A model generated the notes under the pieces. It had not been told where the DNA came from, searched no databases, and worked only from the letters and a program-made list of their open reading frames with translations. DNA of 64,000 nt from assembly GCF_001613125.1 (NCBI RefSeq), contig NZ_BDBT01000008.1, positions 124,001 through 188,000 of the forward strand, given 5' to 3'. Numbering within the stretch: position 1 is the stretch's first letter; every line of letters starts with the position of its first letter. Made by a program: the position numbers and the translations under genes. This DNA comes from Nocardia shimofusensis NBRC 100134 (GTDB lineage: Bacteria; Actinomycetota; Actinomycetes; Mycobacteriales; Mycobacteriaceae). This document shows, piece after piece, positions 10,401-19,419 of this stretch.

Positions 10401-12523
10401 GCGACGAGGCCCCCCACAACGGCGGCACAGGCAAACGCGACACAGGCAACGGCGGCACGGGCGGCCGCGACGATCGCGCCGACGGGACGGGCCGCGACCG
10501 GCCGGACGCACTGCTGGAGGTCAGGGACCTACGGGTGTCCTTCCCCGGCGAGGAGGGCCGCATCGACGCCGTCCGTGGGGTCGATCTGACCGTCGGCGAG
10601 GGCGAAGTGCTCGCCGTGGTCGGCGAATCCGGGTCGGGCAAGTCGGTGTCGGCGCTGGCGATGATCGGGTTGCTGCCCGACCAGGCCCGAGTGACCGGTT
10701 CCATCCGGTTGCGCGGGCGCGAACTGATCGGCCTGGGCGACCGCCCGATGTCGAAGCTGCGCGGCCGCTCGATCAGCATGGTGTTCCAGGACCCGCTGTC
10801 GGCGCTGACCCCGGTGTACCGGGTCGGCGATCAGGTGGCGGAGGCTCTGCTCGCGCACGGCCGGATGAACCGCAAGCAGGCCGCGGAGCGCGCGGTGGAG
10901 CTGCTCGATCTGGTCGGCATCCCGGACGCGGCGGTGCGCGCGAAGGCGTTCCCGCACGAGTTCTCCGGCGGCATGCGCCAGCGGGTGGTGATCGCCATGG
11001 CCATCGCCAACGATCCCGCGCTGATCCTGTGCGACGAGCCCACCACCGCACTCGACGTGACCGTGCAGAAGCAGATCCTCGACCTGCTGCGCACCGCCCG
11101 CGACATCACCGGCGCGGGCGTCGTCATGATCACCCACGACATGGGCATCGCCGCGACGCTGGCCGACCGGGTGGCGGTGATGTACGCCGGGCGGGTGGTG
11201 GAGACCGCGCCCGCCGCCGACCTGTTCGGCGAGCCGCGCATGCCCTACACCGTGGGCCTGCTCGGCTCCATCCCGAGGATGGACAGTCCCGCGCGCAGTC
11301 CGCTCATCCCCATCACCGGCGCGCCGCCCGCGATGCACGCCCTGCCGCCGGGGTGCGCGTTCGCCCCGCGCTGCCCGGTCGCGCTCGACGAATGCCGCAC
11401 GACCGATCCGGTCCTGGCGGCGACGGGCGACAACGGCTCCGCCGCCTGCATCCGCACCCGCGAATTGACCGCCACCGACCTGTTCGCCGCGTATCGCCGC
11501 GAACTGGACCGCACGGGTGCCCATACCGAGGACGAGGCATCGCCCGCCCGGGTCCGCGAGACCGGCTCGACCACAGCCGGTTCCGCCACGAAGACTGGCA
11601 CCGACGCCGAGGGGGATGCTCGCTCCGCAACGACCAGCTCCCCTGGCCGCGCGGCGACCTCCACCGCCGAGGACGCCCCGGGATCCGGCACCACCCCCGC
11701 CACGGCGGGCGAGGCCGGGTCGGACCGGGCGGTGGTCCTGCGGGTGACCGATCTGGCCAAGACCTACCCGCTCACCTCGGGAGTGATCCTGCGCAGGCGG
11801 ACCGGCGAGGTGCGCGCGGTCGACGGGATCGACTTCGAGGTGTACGAGGGCCGCACGCTGGCGCTGGTCGGGGAGTCCGGGTCGGGCAAGTCGACCACGC
11901 TGACCCAGATCCTGGATCTGGCGCCGCCGGAGCGGGGCCGGATCGAGGTGCTCGGCCACGATGTCGCCACGCTCACCAAGGCGCAGCGGCGGCAGTTGCG
12001 GCGCAAGATGCAGATCGTCTTCCAGGATCCGACCGCGGCGCTGGACCCGCGATTGCCGATCTCGGATGTGCTGGCCCAGCCGCTGCGCATCGACGGGCGA
12101 TCGCGCGCGGAGATCGCGCGGCGGGTGCCTGAACTGCTCGAGCTGGTGGGATTGCGTCCCGAGCACGCCGAACGCTATCCGGCCGATTTCTCCGGCGGGC
12201 AGAAGCAGCGCATCAGCATCGCCAGGGCGCTGGCACTGGACCCGGAGCTGTTGGTGCTCGACGAGCCGGTGTCCTCGCTGGACGTGTCCATCCAGGCGGG
12301 TGTGCTGAATCTGTTGCGGCAGTTGCAGGCCGATCGCGGGCTGTCGTACCTGTTCGTCTCGCACGATCTGTCGGTGGTGCGCAATCTCGCGCACGACATC
12401 GCGGTCATGCACCGGGGCAAGATCGTGGAATCCGGGCAGGCCGAGCAGGTGCTCGGCGACCCACGGCACCCGTACACGCGGGCGCTGATCGACGCGGTGC
12501 CGACACCGGCGCTGTCGCGGTAG
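10397..12523 (+). CDS. oppD: fused double ATPase of the peptide ABC transporter
   Basis: A 708-aa protein with two complete ABC ATPase domains (DppD-like, then DppF-like), equivalent to the two separate subunits of Gram-negative systems and to the fused OppD of mycobacteria. Domain 1 has Walker A GESGSGKS (about 76-83), signature FSGGMRQRV and Walker [14 protein letters not shown] Cys-containing oligopeptide C-terminal motif follows ([12 protein letters not shown]). The linker (about 370-435) is Ser/Thr/Ala-rich. Domain 2 has a second GESGSGKST (about 491), [10 protein letters not shown] and [12 protein letters not shown]. The ATG overlaps the oppC stop. A low-complexity Gly/Asp N-terminal tail of about 35 residues is an oddity. 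Confidence 0.95.
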   Translation: MSDEAPHNGGTGKRDTGNGGTGGRDDRADGTGRDRPDALLEVRDLRVSFPGEEGRIDAVRGVDLTVGEGEVLAVVGESGSGKSVSALAMIGLLPDQARVTGSIRLRGRELIGLGDRPMSKLRGRSISMVFQDPLSALTPVYRVGDQVAEALLAHGRMNRKQAAERAVELLDLVGIPDAAVRAKAFPHEFSGGMRQRVVIAMAIANDPALILCDEPTTALDVTVQKQILDLLRTARDITGAGVVMITHDMGIAATLADRVAVMYAGRVVETAPAADLFGEPRMPYTVGLLGSIPRMDSPARSPLIPITGAPPAMHALPPGCAFAPRCPVALDECRTTDPVLAATGDNGSAACIRTRELTATDLFAAYRRELDRTGAHTEDEASPARVRETGSTTAGSATKTGTDAEGDARSATTSSPGRAATSTAEDAPGSGTTPATAGEAGSDRAVVLRVTDLAKTYPLTSGVILRRRTGEVRAVDGIDFEVYEGRTLALVGESGSGKSTTLTQILDLAPPERGRIEVLGHDVATLTKAQRRQLRRKMQIVFQDPTAALDPRLPISDVLAQPLRIDGRSRAEIARRVPELLELVGLRPEHAERYPADFSGGQKQRISIARALALDPELLVLDEPVSSLDVSIQAGVLNLLRQLQADRGLSYLFVSHDLSVVRNLAHDIAVMHRGKIVESGQAEQVLGDPRHPYTRALIDAVPTPALSR

Positions 12524-12533
12524 GAGGTAGACC

Positions 12534-14216
12534 ATGGGTGAGCGCGCATCGCGGCGGCTACTGACCGGGCTGGTGGCGGGCACGCTGTTCGCCGCGACCC
12601 TGGCGGGTTGTTCGGCGGACGACCGATCCGCCGAGGGCCTGTCGGACGCGATCGGCAGCACCAGCGACGTCAATCCGGTCGAGCGCGACCTGATCGCCGA
12701 GGGCGGCAATCTGCGGCTGTCGGTCGCCGCCTTCCCGGCGAACTGGAACACCCTGTCGATCGACGGCAACGAAGGCGATATCGCCTCCATCACCCATGCG
12801 ATGATGCCGCGTTCGTTCGTCTCCGACGCGGCGGGCAGACTCACCGTCGACACCGACTTCTTCACCGATGTCGCGCTGACGAACACCGCCCCGCAGCAGG
12901 TCACCTACACGATCAACCCGAGCGCGACGTGGTCCGACGGCAGCCCGGTGACCTGGGCCGACATCGCCTCTCAGGCCGCCGCGCTGAGCGGTCGCGACCC
13001 CCGGTTCGAGATCGCCATGACCAACGGCTTCGACCGGGTCGCCCGGGTGGAGCCGGGCGTGGACGAGCGCCAGGCGGTGATCACCTTCGAACGGCCCTAC
13101 GCCGAGTGGCGTGGCCAGTTCGCCGGCAACGCGATGCTGTACCCGAAGTCGGTGACCGCCGACCCCGAGGCGTTCAACGAGAGCCTGACCGACGAGATGG
13201 GCCCGACCGCGGGCCCGTTCCGCATCCGGTCCACCGACCGCGCCCAGGGCCGGATCGTGCTCGAACGCAACCCGCTGTGGTGGGGAAAGACGCCCAAACT
13301 CGACACGATCACCTTCAGCGTGCTCAGCAGCGTCGCGCGCGTATCCGCTCTGCAGAACGACGAATTGGACGTCTCACCGCTCAACACCGTCGACGAGGTG
13401 CTGCTCGTCCGCGACACCCCGGGTCTGCAGGTACGGCGCGCGCCGGGTAATCGCTGGCGGCACATCACCTTCAACGGCGCGCCCGGTTCGATCCTGGCCG
13501 ATCCGGGCTTACGGGTCGCGATCGGCAAGGCGATCGACCGGCAGGCCATCGCCTCGGCCCTGCAGAACGGGCTGGTGGAGTCCCCGACGCCGCTGAACAA
13601 CCATGTCTACCTGCAGGGCCAGGAGGGGTACCAGGACAACGCCCCTGCCTTCGATCCGGCGGCCGCCGAACGCGAGCTCGACGACCTCGGCTGGGTGCGT
13701 CAGGGCGCCGTGCGGGTCAAGGACGGGCGCGAACTGGTGATCCGCGACGTCATGTACGACGATCCGGCCTGGGTGCAGATCGCGCGGATCATCCAGGACG
13801 ATCTGGCGCGGATCGGGGTGCGCCTGCAGATCGACACCCGTCCGGGAGCGGGCTTCTTCACCGATGTCATCCAGCCCGGCGATTTCGACGCCGCCCAGTT
13901 CATCTTCCAGGGCGACGCCTTCCCGCTCAGCAGCGTGCCGCAGACCTACGGGCTCTATCCGGACAATACGCAGAACAATTTCGGGCGGATCGGTTCCCCG
14001 GAGCTCAACGAGCTGATCGAGGCTACGCTGTCCGAACTCGATCCGCAGCGGGCGATCGAGCTGGCCAACGAGGTCGACCGGGCGGTGTTCGCCGAAGGCC
14101 ATTCACTGCCGCTGTACCAGTGGGACGGCAGTTACGGCGCGCGCGCCGACCTGGCCAACTTCGGCTCGCCGGGTCTGGCGACCTACGACTACACCGCCAT
14201 CGGCTTCGTCCGGTGA
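12534..14216 (+). CDS. oppA: substrate-binding lipoprotein of the peptide ABC transporter (copy 1)
   Basis: A 560-aa SBP_bac_5 family lipoprotein. The signal peptide (SRRLLTGLVAGTLFAATLAGC) ends in the lipobox LAGC, so the mature protein is tethered to the outer face of the membrane. Family-typical segments are VTYTINPSATWSDGSPVTWAD, ITFNGAPGSILADPGLRVAI and PLNNHVYLQGQEGY. TAGGAGG precedes the ATG at 5-6 nt; the gene follows the ATPase by 10 nt. It is clearly paralogous to the next gene across the whole length, so this is a tandem duplication that has diverged. Confidence 0.92.
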   Translation: MGERASRRLLTGLVAGTLFAATLAGCSADDRSAEGLSDAIGSTSDVNPVERDLIAEGGNLRLSVAAFPANWNTLSIDGNEGDIASITHAMMPRSFVSDAAGRLTVDTDFFTDVALTNTAPQQVTYTINPSATWSDGSPVTWADIASQAAALSGRDPRFEIAMTNGFDRVARVEPGVDERQAVITFERPYAEWRGQFAGNAMLYPKSVTADPEAFNESLTDEMGPTAGPFRIRSTDRAQGRIVLERNPLWWGKTPKLDTITFSVLSSVARVSALQNDELDVSPLNTVDEVLLVRDTPGLQVRRAPGNRWRHITFNGAPGSILADPGLRVAIGKAIDRQAIASALQNGLVESPTPLNNHVYLQGQEGYQDNAPAFDPAAAERELDDLGWVRQGAVRVKDGRELVIRDVMYDDPAWVQIARIIQDDLARIGVRLQIDTRPGAGFFTDVIQPGDFDAAQFIFQGDAFPLSSVPQTYGLYPDNTQNNFGRIGSPELNELIEATLSELDPQRAIELANEVDRAVFAEGHSLPLYQWDGSYGARADLANFGSPGLATYDYTAIGFVR

Positions 14217-14259
14217 ACCCGAATCCTTCGCGTACGGCGCGACATCCAGGGAGGCGACG

Positions 14260-15924
14260 ATGAAGATACGGTCGGCCATGCGATTCGCGGGCCCGATGCT
14301 CGCGATCGGTCTGGTCCTCGCGGCCTGTGGCGGCGACACCGGCGAACTCCTCGGCGAGTCCGCCGTGGGATCGACCAGCGACATCAATCCGCGCGACCCG
14401 GGTGAGCTGCGCGACGGCGGCAATCTTCGGCTGGCGCTCACCGCTTTCCCCGCCACCTTCAACGCCCTGCATGTCGACGCCGACGGGGAGGTGTCCGATG
14501 TGCTGGCGGCGACGCTGCCCGGCACGGTGACCTCCGACGCGGCGGGCCAGATCTCGGTGGACCACAACTACTTCACCGACGTCCAGCTCACCGGCACCGA
14601 GCCCCAGCAGATCACCTACACCATCAACCCGGCGGCGGTCTGGTCCGACGGCACACCCATCACCTGGGAGGATCTCCGTTCCCAGGCGAACGCGTTGAGT
14701 GGACGCGACCCCGCCTACCGGGTGTCGGCCACCCAGGGCTACAGCCGGATCGCCTCGGTCGAGCGCGGCGTCGACGACCGGCAGGCGATCGTGACCATGT
14801 CCGACCACTACGCCGAATGGCAGGGCATCTTCAATCCGCTCTACCCGAAGGCCACCACCGAATCGCCGGAGACCTTCGAGAATCTGGACCGGCAGGCGCC
14901 GCGCGTGTCGGCCGGGCCGTTCGTGGTCACCGACATCGACCGCGCCCAGCAGCGCATCGTGCTGAGCCGCAATCCTTCCTGGTGGGGTGCGACGCCGAAG
15001 CTGGAGAACATCACCTTCAGCGTGCTCGACTACGCAGCGCGGCTGAACGCGCTGCAGAACAACGAACTGGACTCCGCGGACATCTCCGGCCTCGACGAGG
15101 CGACCGCCGCCGCGCAGTCGCCGGGACTGGTGGTGCGGCGCGCGCCTGCCCTTCGGTTCTCGCACATGACCTTCAACGGCGCGCCGGGCTCCATCCTCGC
15201 CGACGCCCGCCTGCGGGTGGCCGTCTCCAAGGCCATCGACCGTCAGGCCATCGCCTCGGCCATCCAGAACGGCCTCGTCACGGACCCGAAGCCGTTGAAC
15301 AACCACCTCTACCTCGACGGACAGAAGGGCTACCAGGACAACGCGCAGGCGGTCGCCTTCGACCCGGCCGCCGCCGAACGCGAGTTCGACGCACTGGGCT
15401 GGGTGCGCGAGGGCGACGTACGGGTCAAGGACGGGCGCCCGCTCGAGATCCGCATCGTCATGTACCAGCAGCAGAGCTGGGTGCAGATGTCGCAGATCGC
15501 CCAGCAGAACCTGGCCCAGGTCGGCGTCCGGTTGAAGATCGAGACCTATCCGGGCAACGGCCTGTTCACCGACGTCATCGACCCGGGCAACTTCGACATC
15601 GCGAACTTCGTCTGGGAGAAGAGCATCTTCCCGCTCGGCGCGCTGCCGCAGATCTACGCCTACGACCCGGCCAACCCGTTGAGCAACAAGGGCAGGATCG
15701 GCTCGCCGGAACTCAACGAACTCATCGAGCGCATCATCTCCGAACTCGACCCGGACAAGGCGATCGAGATGGCCAACGAGGCCGACCGGATGATCTTCGA
15801 ACTCGGTTTCTCGCTGCCGCTCATGCAGTCCGTCGGCCTCGTCGCCCAGCGCGCGGAACTCGCCAACTGGGGCGCGTTCGGCCTGCAGTCGGAGGACTGG
15901 ACGAAAGTCGGCTTCCTGCAGTGA
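14260..15924 (+). CDS. substrate-binding lipoprotein of the peptide ABC transporter (copy 2)
   Basis: A 554-aa lipoprotein and second tandem paralogue. The lipobox is LAACG (about residues 20-24). The same blocks as copy 1 recur: ITYTINPAAVWSDGTPITWED, MTFNGAPGSILADARLRVAV and PLNNHLYLDGQKGYQDNAQA. The two copies share the start of the mature domain (GSTSD-NPR/V) but differ in loops expected to line the substrate pocket, so the two may broaden specificity. GGGAGG precedes the ATG by 6 nt. The stop overlaps the GTG of the next gene. Confidence 0.92.
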   Translation: MKIRSAMRFAGPMLAIGLVLAACGGDTGELLGESAVGSTSDINPRDPGELRDGGNLRLALTAFPATFNALHVDADGEVSDVLAATLPGTVTSDAAGQISVDHNYFTDVQLTGTEPQQITYTINPAAVWSDGTPITWEDLRSQANALSGRDPAYRVSATQGYSRIASVERGVDDRQAIVTMSDHYAEWQGIFNPLYPKATTESPETFENLDRQAPRVSAGPFVVTDIDRAQQRIVLSRNPSWWGATPKLENITFSVLDYAARLNALQNNELDSADISGLDEATAAAQSPGLVVRRAPALRFSHMTFNGAPGSILADARLRVAVSKAIDRQAIASAIQNGLVTDPKPLNNHLYLDGQKGYQDNAQAVAFDPAAAEREFDALGWVREGDVRVKDGRPLEIRIVMYQQQSWVQMSQIAQQNLAQVGVRLKIETYPGNGLFTDVIDPGNFDIANFVWEKSIFPLGALPQIYAYDPANPLSNKGRIGSPELNELIERIISELDPDKAIEMANEADRMIFELGFSLPLMQSVGLVAQRAELANWGAFGLQSEDWTKVGFLQ

Positions 15925-16604
15925 TTTCCGGGACGGGCGCGCGGGCGCACCCGCTCGCCTATCCGCTCGGGGTAACCGTTGCCACGCTCGCCGTGTGCGC
16001 GGCGGTCCTGCCGTTCGGCACGGCCGATCAGCGCGCGGGGGCGGCGGCGGTGGCGCTGGTCGTGCTCGGCTACAGCGGGATTCGCCTGGCCAGGGCACTC
16101 GGCGCGCTGCCGCACGGGTTGCCCGACGAGGTGTGGACCTCGGGGTCGCCGGTGCGCCGTGTCCGTCAGCAGCACCGCCTGGTGAGCCGGTCGTGGCTGG
16201 AATTCGGCGCGCCGGGGCGGCCGGACCGACGGTGGCTGCCGGTGTACTTCACCCCGGAACTGGTGGGGCTCACCGCATCCGGGGCGCGAGTGGGCGCGCG
16301 ACACATCGAGGTCGCGGGCGTGCGGATGTTCCCGGCCGGACGAGCGCGTGACACCGAACCCGCCGGTCGGCTGTTCGACAACCCGGTGCGCCCCGCCCCG
16401 GATGCCGAGCAGCGGGCACGCGCCGCGAACCGCCCGTCCCGGCGGCTGCTGCTGGACGCCCAACCCGCCGTCGCGGCACCGGTCGCCGCCCTGCTGTGGG
16501 TCTACCTCGACGGCGGTGGTTTCGGCGCTTTTCTCGGCGCGCTGTGCGTCGCGTCAGCGGCCGCCGTGTGGCTGACCGCCATCCGGGGCTCCGACCCGAG
16601 CTGA
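15921..16604 (+). CDS. membrane protein coupled to the peptide transporter operon
   Basis: A 227-aa protein whose GTG (15921-15923) overlaps the stop of the preceding binding-protein gene (GTGA), so it is probably co-translated with the operon. It has two hydrophobic helices near the N-terminus (about residues 12-30 and 33-55) and two near the C-terminus (about 178-215), flanking a basic, hydrophilic middle of about 115 residues (DEVWTSGSPVRRVRQQHRLV). No known domain was recognised. Its location suggests an accessory role in transport or a facultative membrane partner, but this is inference only. Confidence 0.72.
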   Translation: MISGTGARAHPLAYPLGVTVATLAVCAAVLPFGTADQRAGAAAVALVVLGYSGIRLARALGALPHGLPDEVWTSGSPVRRVRQQHRLVSRSWLEFGAPGRPDRRWLPVYFTPELVGLTASGARVGARHIEVAGVRMFPAGRARDTEPAGRLFDNPVRPAPDAEQRARAANRPSRRLLLDAQPAVAAPVAALLWVYLDGGGFGAFLGALCVASAAAVWLTAIRGSDPS

Positions 16605-16673
16605 CAGGCGTTCGTCCGCGCTGAGGGGTCCCGTCCGCCGGTACCGCGCACCTGCTGCCGTTGCGCGATTTGC

Positions 16674-16701
16674 TGGTATTACCACTTGACCAGTTGACCA
16701 G
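16674..16701 (+). promoter_or_regulatory. FadR-type operator and direct repeats upstream of the GntR gene
   Basis: TGGTATTACCA (16674-16684) fits the TGGTNNNACCA operator pattern of the FadR subfamily exactly. It is followed at once by two perfect 8-bp direct repeats TTGACCAG (16686-16693 and 16694-16701), each ending in a further ACCA-like half-site. The cluster lies 20-47 nt upstream of the GntR start, as expected for autorepression. Confidence 0.7.
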
Positions 16702-16720
16702 TGAGGCGCAGAGTGGGCGC

Positions 16721-17542
16721 ATGGCATTGCAACCAGTCGTCAAGCGATCGGTGTCGGCGGAGGTCTTCGAGCAGATCGCCGACGAGGTACTCAGCGGTGA
16801 ACGAGCCCCCGGTTCGGCGCTGCCCAGTGAACGGCAACTCGCCGAGGCGCTCGGCGTGTCCCGGCCCGCGGTGCGGGAGGCACTGCAGCGGCTGGCCGGG
16901 GCCGGGCTGGTCTCGGTCCGCCAGGGCGACACCACGACAGTGCTGGACTACCGGCGAGGCTCCGGCCTGGAGATCCTGCCGCGACTGCTGATCCGGCAGG
17001 GCACCGTCGACCCCACCGTGGCCCGCAGCATTCTCGAGGCCCGGCTGCACAACGCGCCCAAGGTCGCGGAATTGGCCGCGCTGCGCACCCGGTCCGCGGA
17101 TCACGAGAGCCTGCGCCGCTCCCTCGAGAAGAGCCTCGCCGCGCTGGCGAGCGAGACCGAGCCGATCGCCCTGCAGGTGCACGCGCTCGAATTCTGGGAG
17201 CACCTGGTCGACGCGGCCGACTCGCTGGTGTTCCGCCTGATGAACAACATGCTGCGCGCCGCCTACGAGCCCGCGCTCGCCGCACTGGCCCCGCTCATGA
17301 CGCTCGAGGTCGGCAACGCCGCCGGGTATCGCGCGGTGGCCGAGGCGGTACTGGCCGGCGATGCCGCCGCCGCCGCCGAACGCGCGCACACACTCCTCGC
17401 ACCCGCGACCACCAGCCTGATCGCCGCTCTGGACAGCGCCATCTCCGCCTCCGAAGACCGCGCTTCCGAAACTCCCGTGTCCGCACAATCCGCGGCCGCG
17501 CAATCCGACGAACCGATCACGCACAGCGAGGTGTCCTCATGA
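16721..17542 (+). CDS. GntR-family regulator, FadR subfamily
   Basis: A 273-aa regulator. The N-terminal winged helix (about residues 8-75) reads [20 protein letters not shown] and [20 protein letters not shown], which is typical GntR. The C-terminal all-helical FCD domain (about 90-240) would bind a small acid or acyl ligand. The ATG at 16721 is closer to the HTH than an upstream in-frame start that would include the operator. The stop overlaps the ATG of the hydroxylase gene (ATGA), so the regulator and enzyme form one unit. The last 35 residues are a Ser/Ala-rich tail. Confidence 0.9.
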   Translation: MALQPVVKRSVSAEVFEQIADEVLSGERAPGSALPSERQLAEALGVSRPAVREALQRLAGAGLVSVRQGDTTTVLDYRRGSGLEILPRLLIRQGTVDPTVARSILEARLHNAPKVAELAALRTRSADHESLRRSLEKSLAALASETEPIALQVHALEFWEHLVDAADSLVFRLMNNMLRAAYEPALAALAPLMTLEVGNAAGYRAVAEAVLAGDAAAAAERAHTLLAPATTSLIAALDSAISASEDRASETPVSAQSAAAQSDEPITHSEVSS

Positions 17543-18192
17543 CCGGAACGACCGTCCGCAGGGGGATGACCCTGCGCGAGGCCCGAACCGAATTCGTCCA
17601 TCACCCCTCCCCCTGGCTGATCGGGATCACGCTGGTCGTCGCGTCGGCCGCGCGCGTGACCGTCGGCGACTGGCAACCGACCGACGCACTGGTGCCGCTG
17701 CTGATCCTGGCGACCTTCCCCCTGGTCGAATGGGTGATCCATGTGCTGGTGCTGCACTGGCGGCCCAAGCGGATCGGGCCGGTCCGACTGGATTCCGAGC
17801 TCGCCCGCAAACACCGCGAGCACCACGTCGATCCGCGCGACATCCCGCTGATCTTCATCCCGACCCGCTCGCTGCTCGTCGTCATCGCCGCGCTGGCGGC
17901 GATCGCGGTGTTCGCCTTCCCACGGCTCGGCCTCGGCCTGACCTTCGTGCTCACCGTGGCGACGCTCGGGCTCTGCTACGAGTGGACACACTTCCTGATC
18001 CACACCGACTACAAGCCGCGCCACGCGCCCTACCGGGCGATCTGGCGCAATCACCGCCACCACCACTACAAGAACGAGCACTTCTGGTTCACGGTGACCA
18101 GTTCCGGTACCGCCGACCGGCTCTTCGGGACCTACCCCGATCCCGCGAAGGTGCCCACCTCCCCGACCGCGCGTCACCTGCACGGCGCCTGA
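17539..18192 (+). CDS. fatty-acid hydroxylase / sterol-desaturase superfamily membrane enzyme
   Basis: A 217-aa integral membrane protein with four hydrophobic helices and the clustered histidines of the di-iron hydroxylase superfamily: [10 protein letters not shown] (about residues 62-71), KHREHH (about 90-95), EWTHFLIH and [11 protein letters not shown] (about 173-183). Members hydroxylate or desaturate fatty acids, sterols or carotenoids using oxygen. The gene is translationally coupled to the FadR-type regulator, which suggests a lipid-type inducer and an acyl or isoprenoid substrate. The exact substrate cannot be read from sequence. Confidence 0.85.
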   Translation: MTGTTVRRGMTLREARTEFVHHPSPWLIGITLVVASAARVTVGDWQPTDALVPLLILATFPLVEWVIHVLVLHWRPKRIGPVRLDSELARKHREHHVDPRDIPLIFIPTRSLLVVIAALAAIAVFAFPRLGLGLTFVLTVATLGLCYEWTHFLIHTDYKPRHAPYRAIWRNHRHHHYKNEHFWFTVTSSGTADRLFGTYPDPAKVPTSPTARHLHGA

Positions 18193-18232
18193 GCCACCTC
18201 CCGCACAGCCCCGGCGGCGACACCGCCGACAT

Positions 18233-18260
18233 TTGACAAAATACCCCAGGGGGGTATCGT
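18233..18260 (+). promoter_or_regulatory. copper-responsive promoter with CsoR-like operator
   Basis: A good -35 TTGACA (18233-18238) is separated by 16 bp from a -10-like TATCGT (18255-18260). Lying in the spacer and touching the -10 is the perfect palindrome ATACCCCAGGGGGGTAT (18241-18257; 7-bp arms, 3-bp centre). C/G-tract palindromes flanked by TA are the known operator type of the Cu(I)-sensing repressor CsoR. The genes downstream end in a copper ATPase. No csoR gene lies in the window. Confidence 0.82.
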
Positions 18261-18352
18261 CGGAACTGACCGGCGGTACCGCCCGAACCATCGCGCCCCA
18301 CCGGTCGGCCCAGATCTCCGCCATCAATTGGCATCGACCGAAGGAGTGTGCG

Positions 18353-18412
18353 ATGCGCCCGCAGAGCAGTCCGACAACCTCCGGGACCACGGCAGCCGGT
18401 GGCCTCGCATGA
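18353..18412 (+). CDS. 19-codon upstream ORF coupled to the copper operon
   Basis: A short ORF encoding MRPQSSPTTSGTTAAGGLA. It has the best ribosome site in the area (AAGGAG, 6-7 nt before the ATG at 18353), and its TGA (18410-18412) overlaps the ATG of the next gene (18409-18411) as ATGA. The downstream ATG has no Shine-Dalgarno of its own, so translation may depend on this ORF. The peptide has no Cys, His or hydrophobic stretch. It could be a pure coupling leader; a function for the peptide itself is not evident. Confidence 0.55.
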   Translation: MRPQSSPTTSGTTAAGGLA

Positions 18413-19386
18413 AGACCGCCACCAAGTTCGCCGGCTTCGCCGTGGGGATCGCCGCGGTCTTCGCAGCCGCGCTGGGGATCGGCGCGCTGGTCGGCCCCAC
18501 CGGAACCACCACCGATCCCGCCGGCCACGACGTCCACACCCCGGACGACGGCGAGGCGAGCGGTGATTCCCGGCCGGGCGGCCTGCTCGTCACCGACGAC
18601 GGCTACACCCTGCAACTGGAGAAGGCTCCGGCCGCCGGGGCGCCGCTGCGGCTGCGCATCCTCGACGAGAACGGCACTCCGCTCACCCGCTACACCACCA
18701 GCCACGACAAGGACCTGCATCTGATCGTGGTCCGCCGCGATCTGACCGCCTTCCAGCATGTGCACCCGGTCCTCGGCACGGACGGCGCCTGGAGCGTGCC
18801 GGTGGACCTGACCCGCGCGGGCGACTACCGGGTGTTCGCCGACTTCGTGCCCGAGGGCGGCGAGAACCTCACGCTGGGCGCGGACCTGCACGTGGCGGGC
18901 GACTACGACCCGCGGCCGCTGCCCGCCCCCGCGAAGACCGCCACCGCGAACGATTACACCGTGACCCTGGACGGCACGGTGACCGCGGGCGCCGAATCGA
19001 CGGTCACCCTCTCGGTCGCGCGCGACGGACGCCCGGTCACCGACCTGGAGCCCTACCTCGGCGCGTACGGCCACCTGGTCGCGTTGCGCGGTGCCGACCT
19101 CGCCTACCTGCACGTCCACCCCGAAGGCCGTCCCGGTGACGGCACCACCCCCGCCGGACCCGGCATCACCTTCGCGATGACCGCGCCGAGCCCGGGCGAC
19201 TACCGCCTGTTCCTGGACTTCCGGCACGAAGGCGTCGTGCGCACCGCCGAATTCACCGTGACGGTGCCCTACGAGACCCGAGAGCGTCCGGTGGGCGCCA
19301 CCGGCACGACCGCACCGAGCACCCAGACACCGAGCACCGTGCCGGGCCGAGCCCCCGGCGACCAGCACGGCGACCACGGCCACTGA
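18409..19386 (+). CDS. membrane-anchored His-rich protein of the copper operon
   Basis: A 325-aa protein with an N-terminal signal anchor (about residues 6-30, FAGFAVGIAAVFAAALGIGALVG... in part), then two related beta-rich segments with conserved His pairs: DKDLHLIVVRRDLTAFQHVHP (first, part) and GHLVALRGADLAYLHVHPEG (second), ending in a HGDHGH tail. These HVHP motifs recur in actinobacterial proteins next to copper or heavy-metal ATPases. An extracytoplasmic copper-binding or chaperone role is inferred from the operator, the neighbour and the His pairs. A TTG start 81 nt upstream in the same frame is possible but lacks a ribosome site and a signal. Confidence 0.78.
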   Translation: MKTATKFAGFAVGIAAVFAAALGIGALVGPTGTTTDPAGHDVHTPDDGEASGDSRPGGLLVTDDGYTLQLEKAPAAGAPLRLRILDENGTPLTRYTTSHDKDLHLIVVRRDLTAFQHVHPVLGTDGAWSVPVDLTRAGDYRVFADFVPEGGENLTLGADLHVAGDYDPRPLPAPAKTATANDYTVTLDGTVTAGAESTVTLSVARDGRPVTDLEPYLGAYGHLVALRGADLAYLHVHPEGRPGDGTTPAGPGITFAMTAPSPGDYRLFLDFRHEGVVRTAEFTVTVPYETRERPVGATGTTAPSTQTPSTVPGRAPGDQHGDHGH

Positions 19387-19419
19387 GTCGCACCCGTGCC
19401 ACATCGAACGGAGCACCCC

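Noticed and set aside
10529..12904. A 791-codon minus-strand frame opposite the ABC ATPase gene
   Set aside because: The sense strand holds intact Walker and signature motifs of two ABC domains; the antisense product has none.
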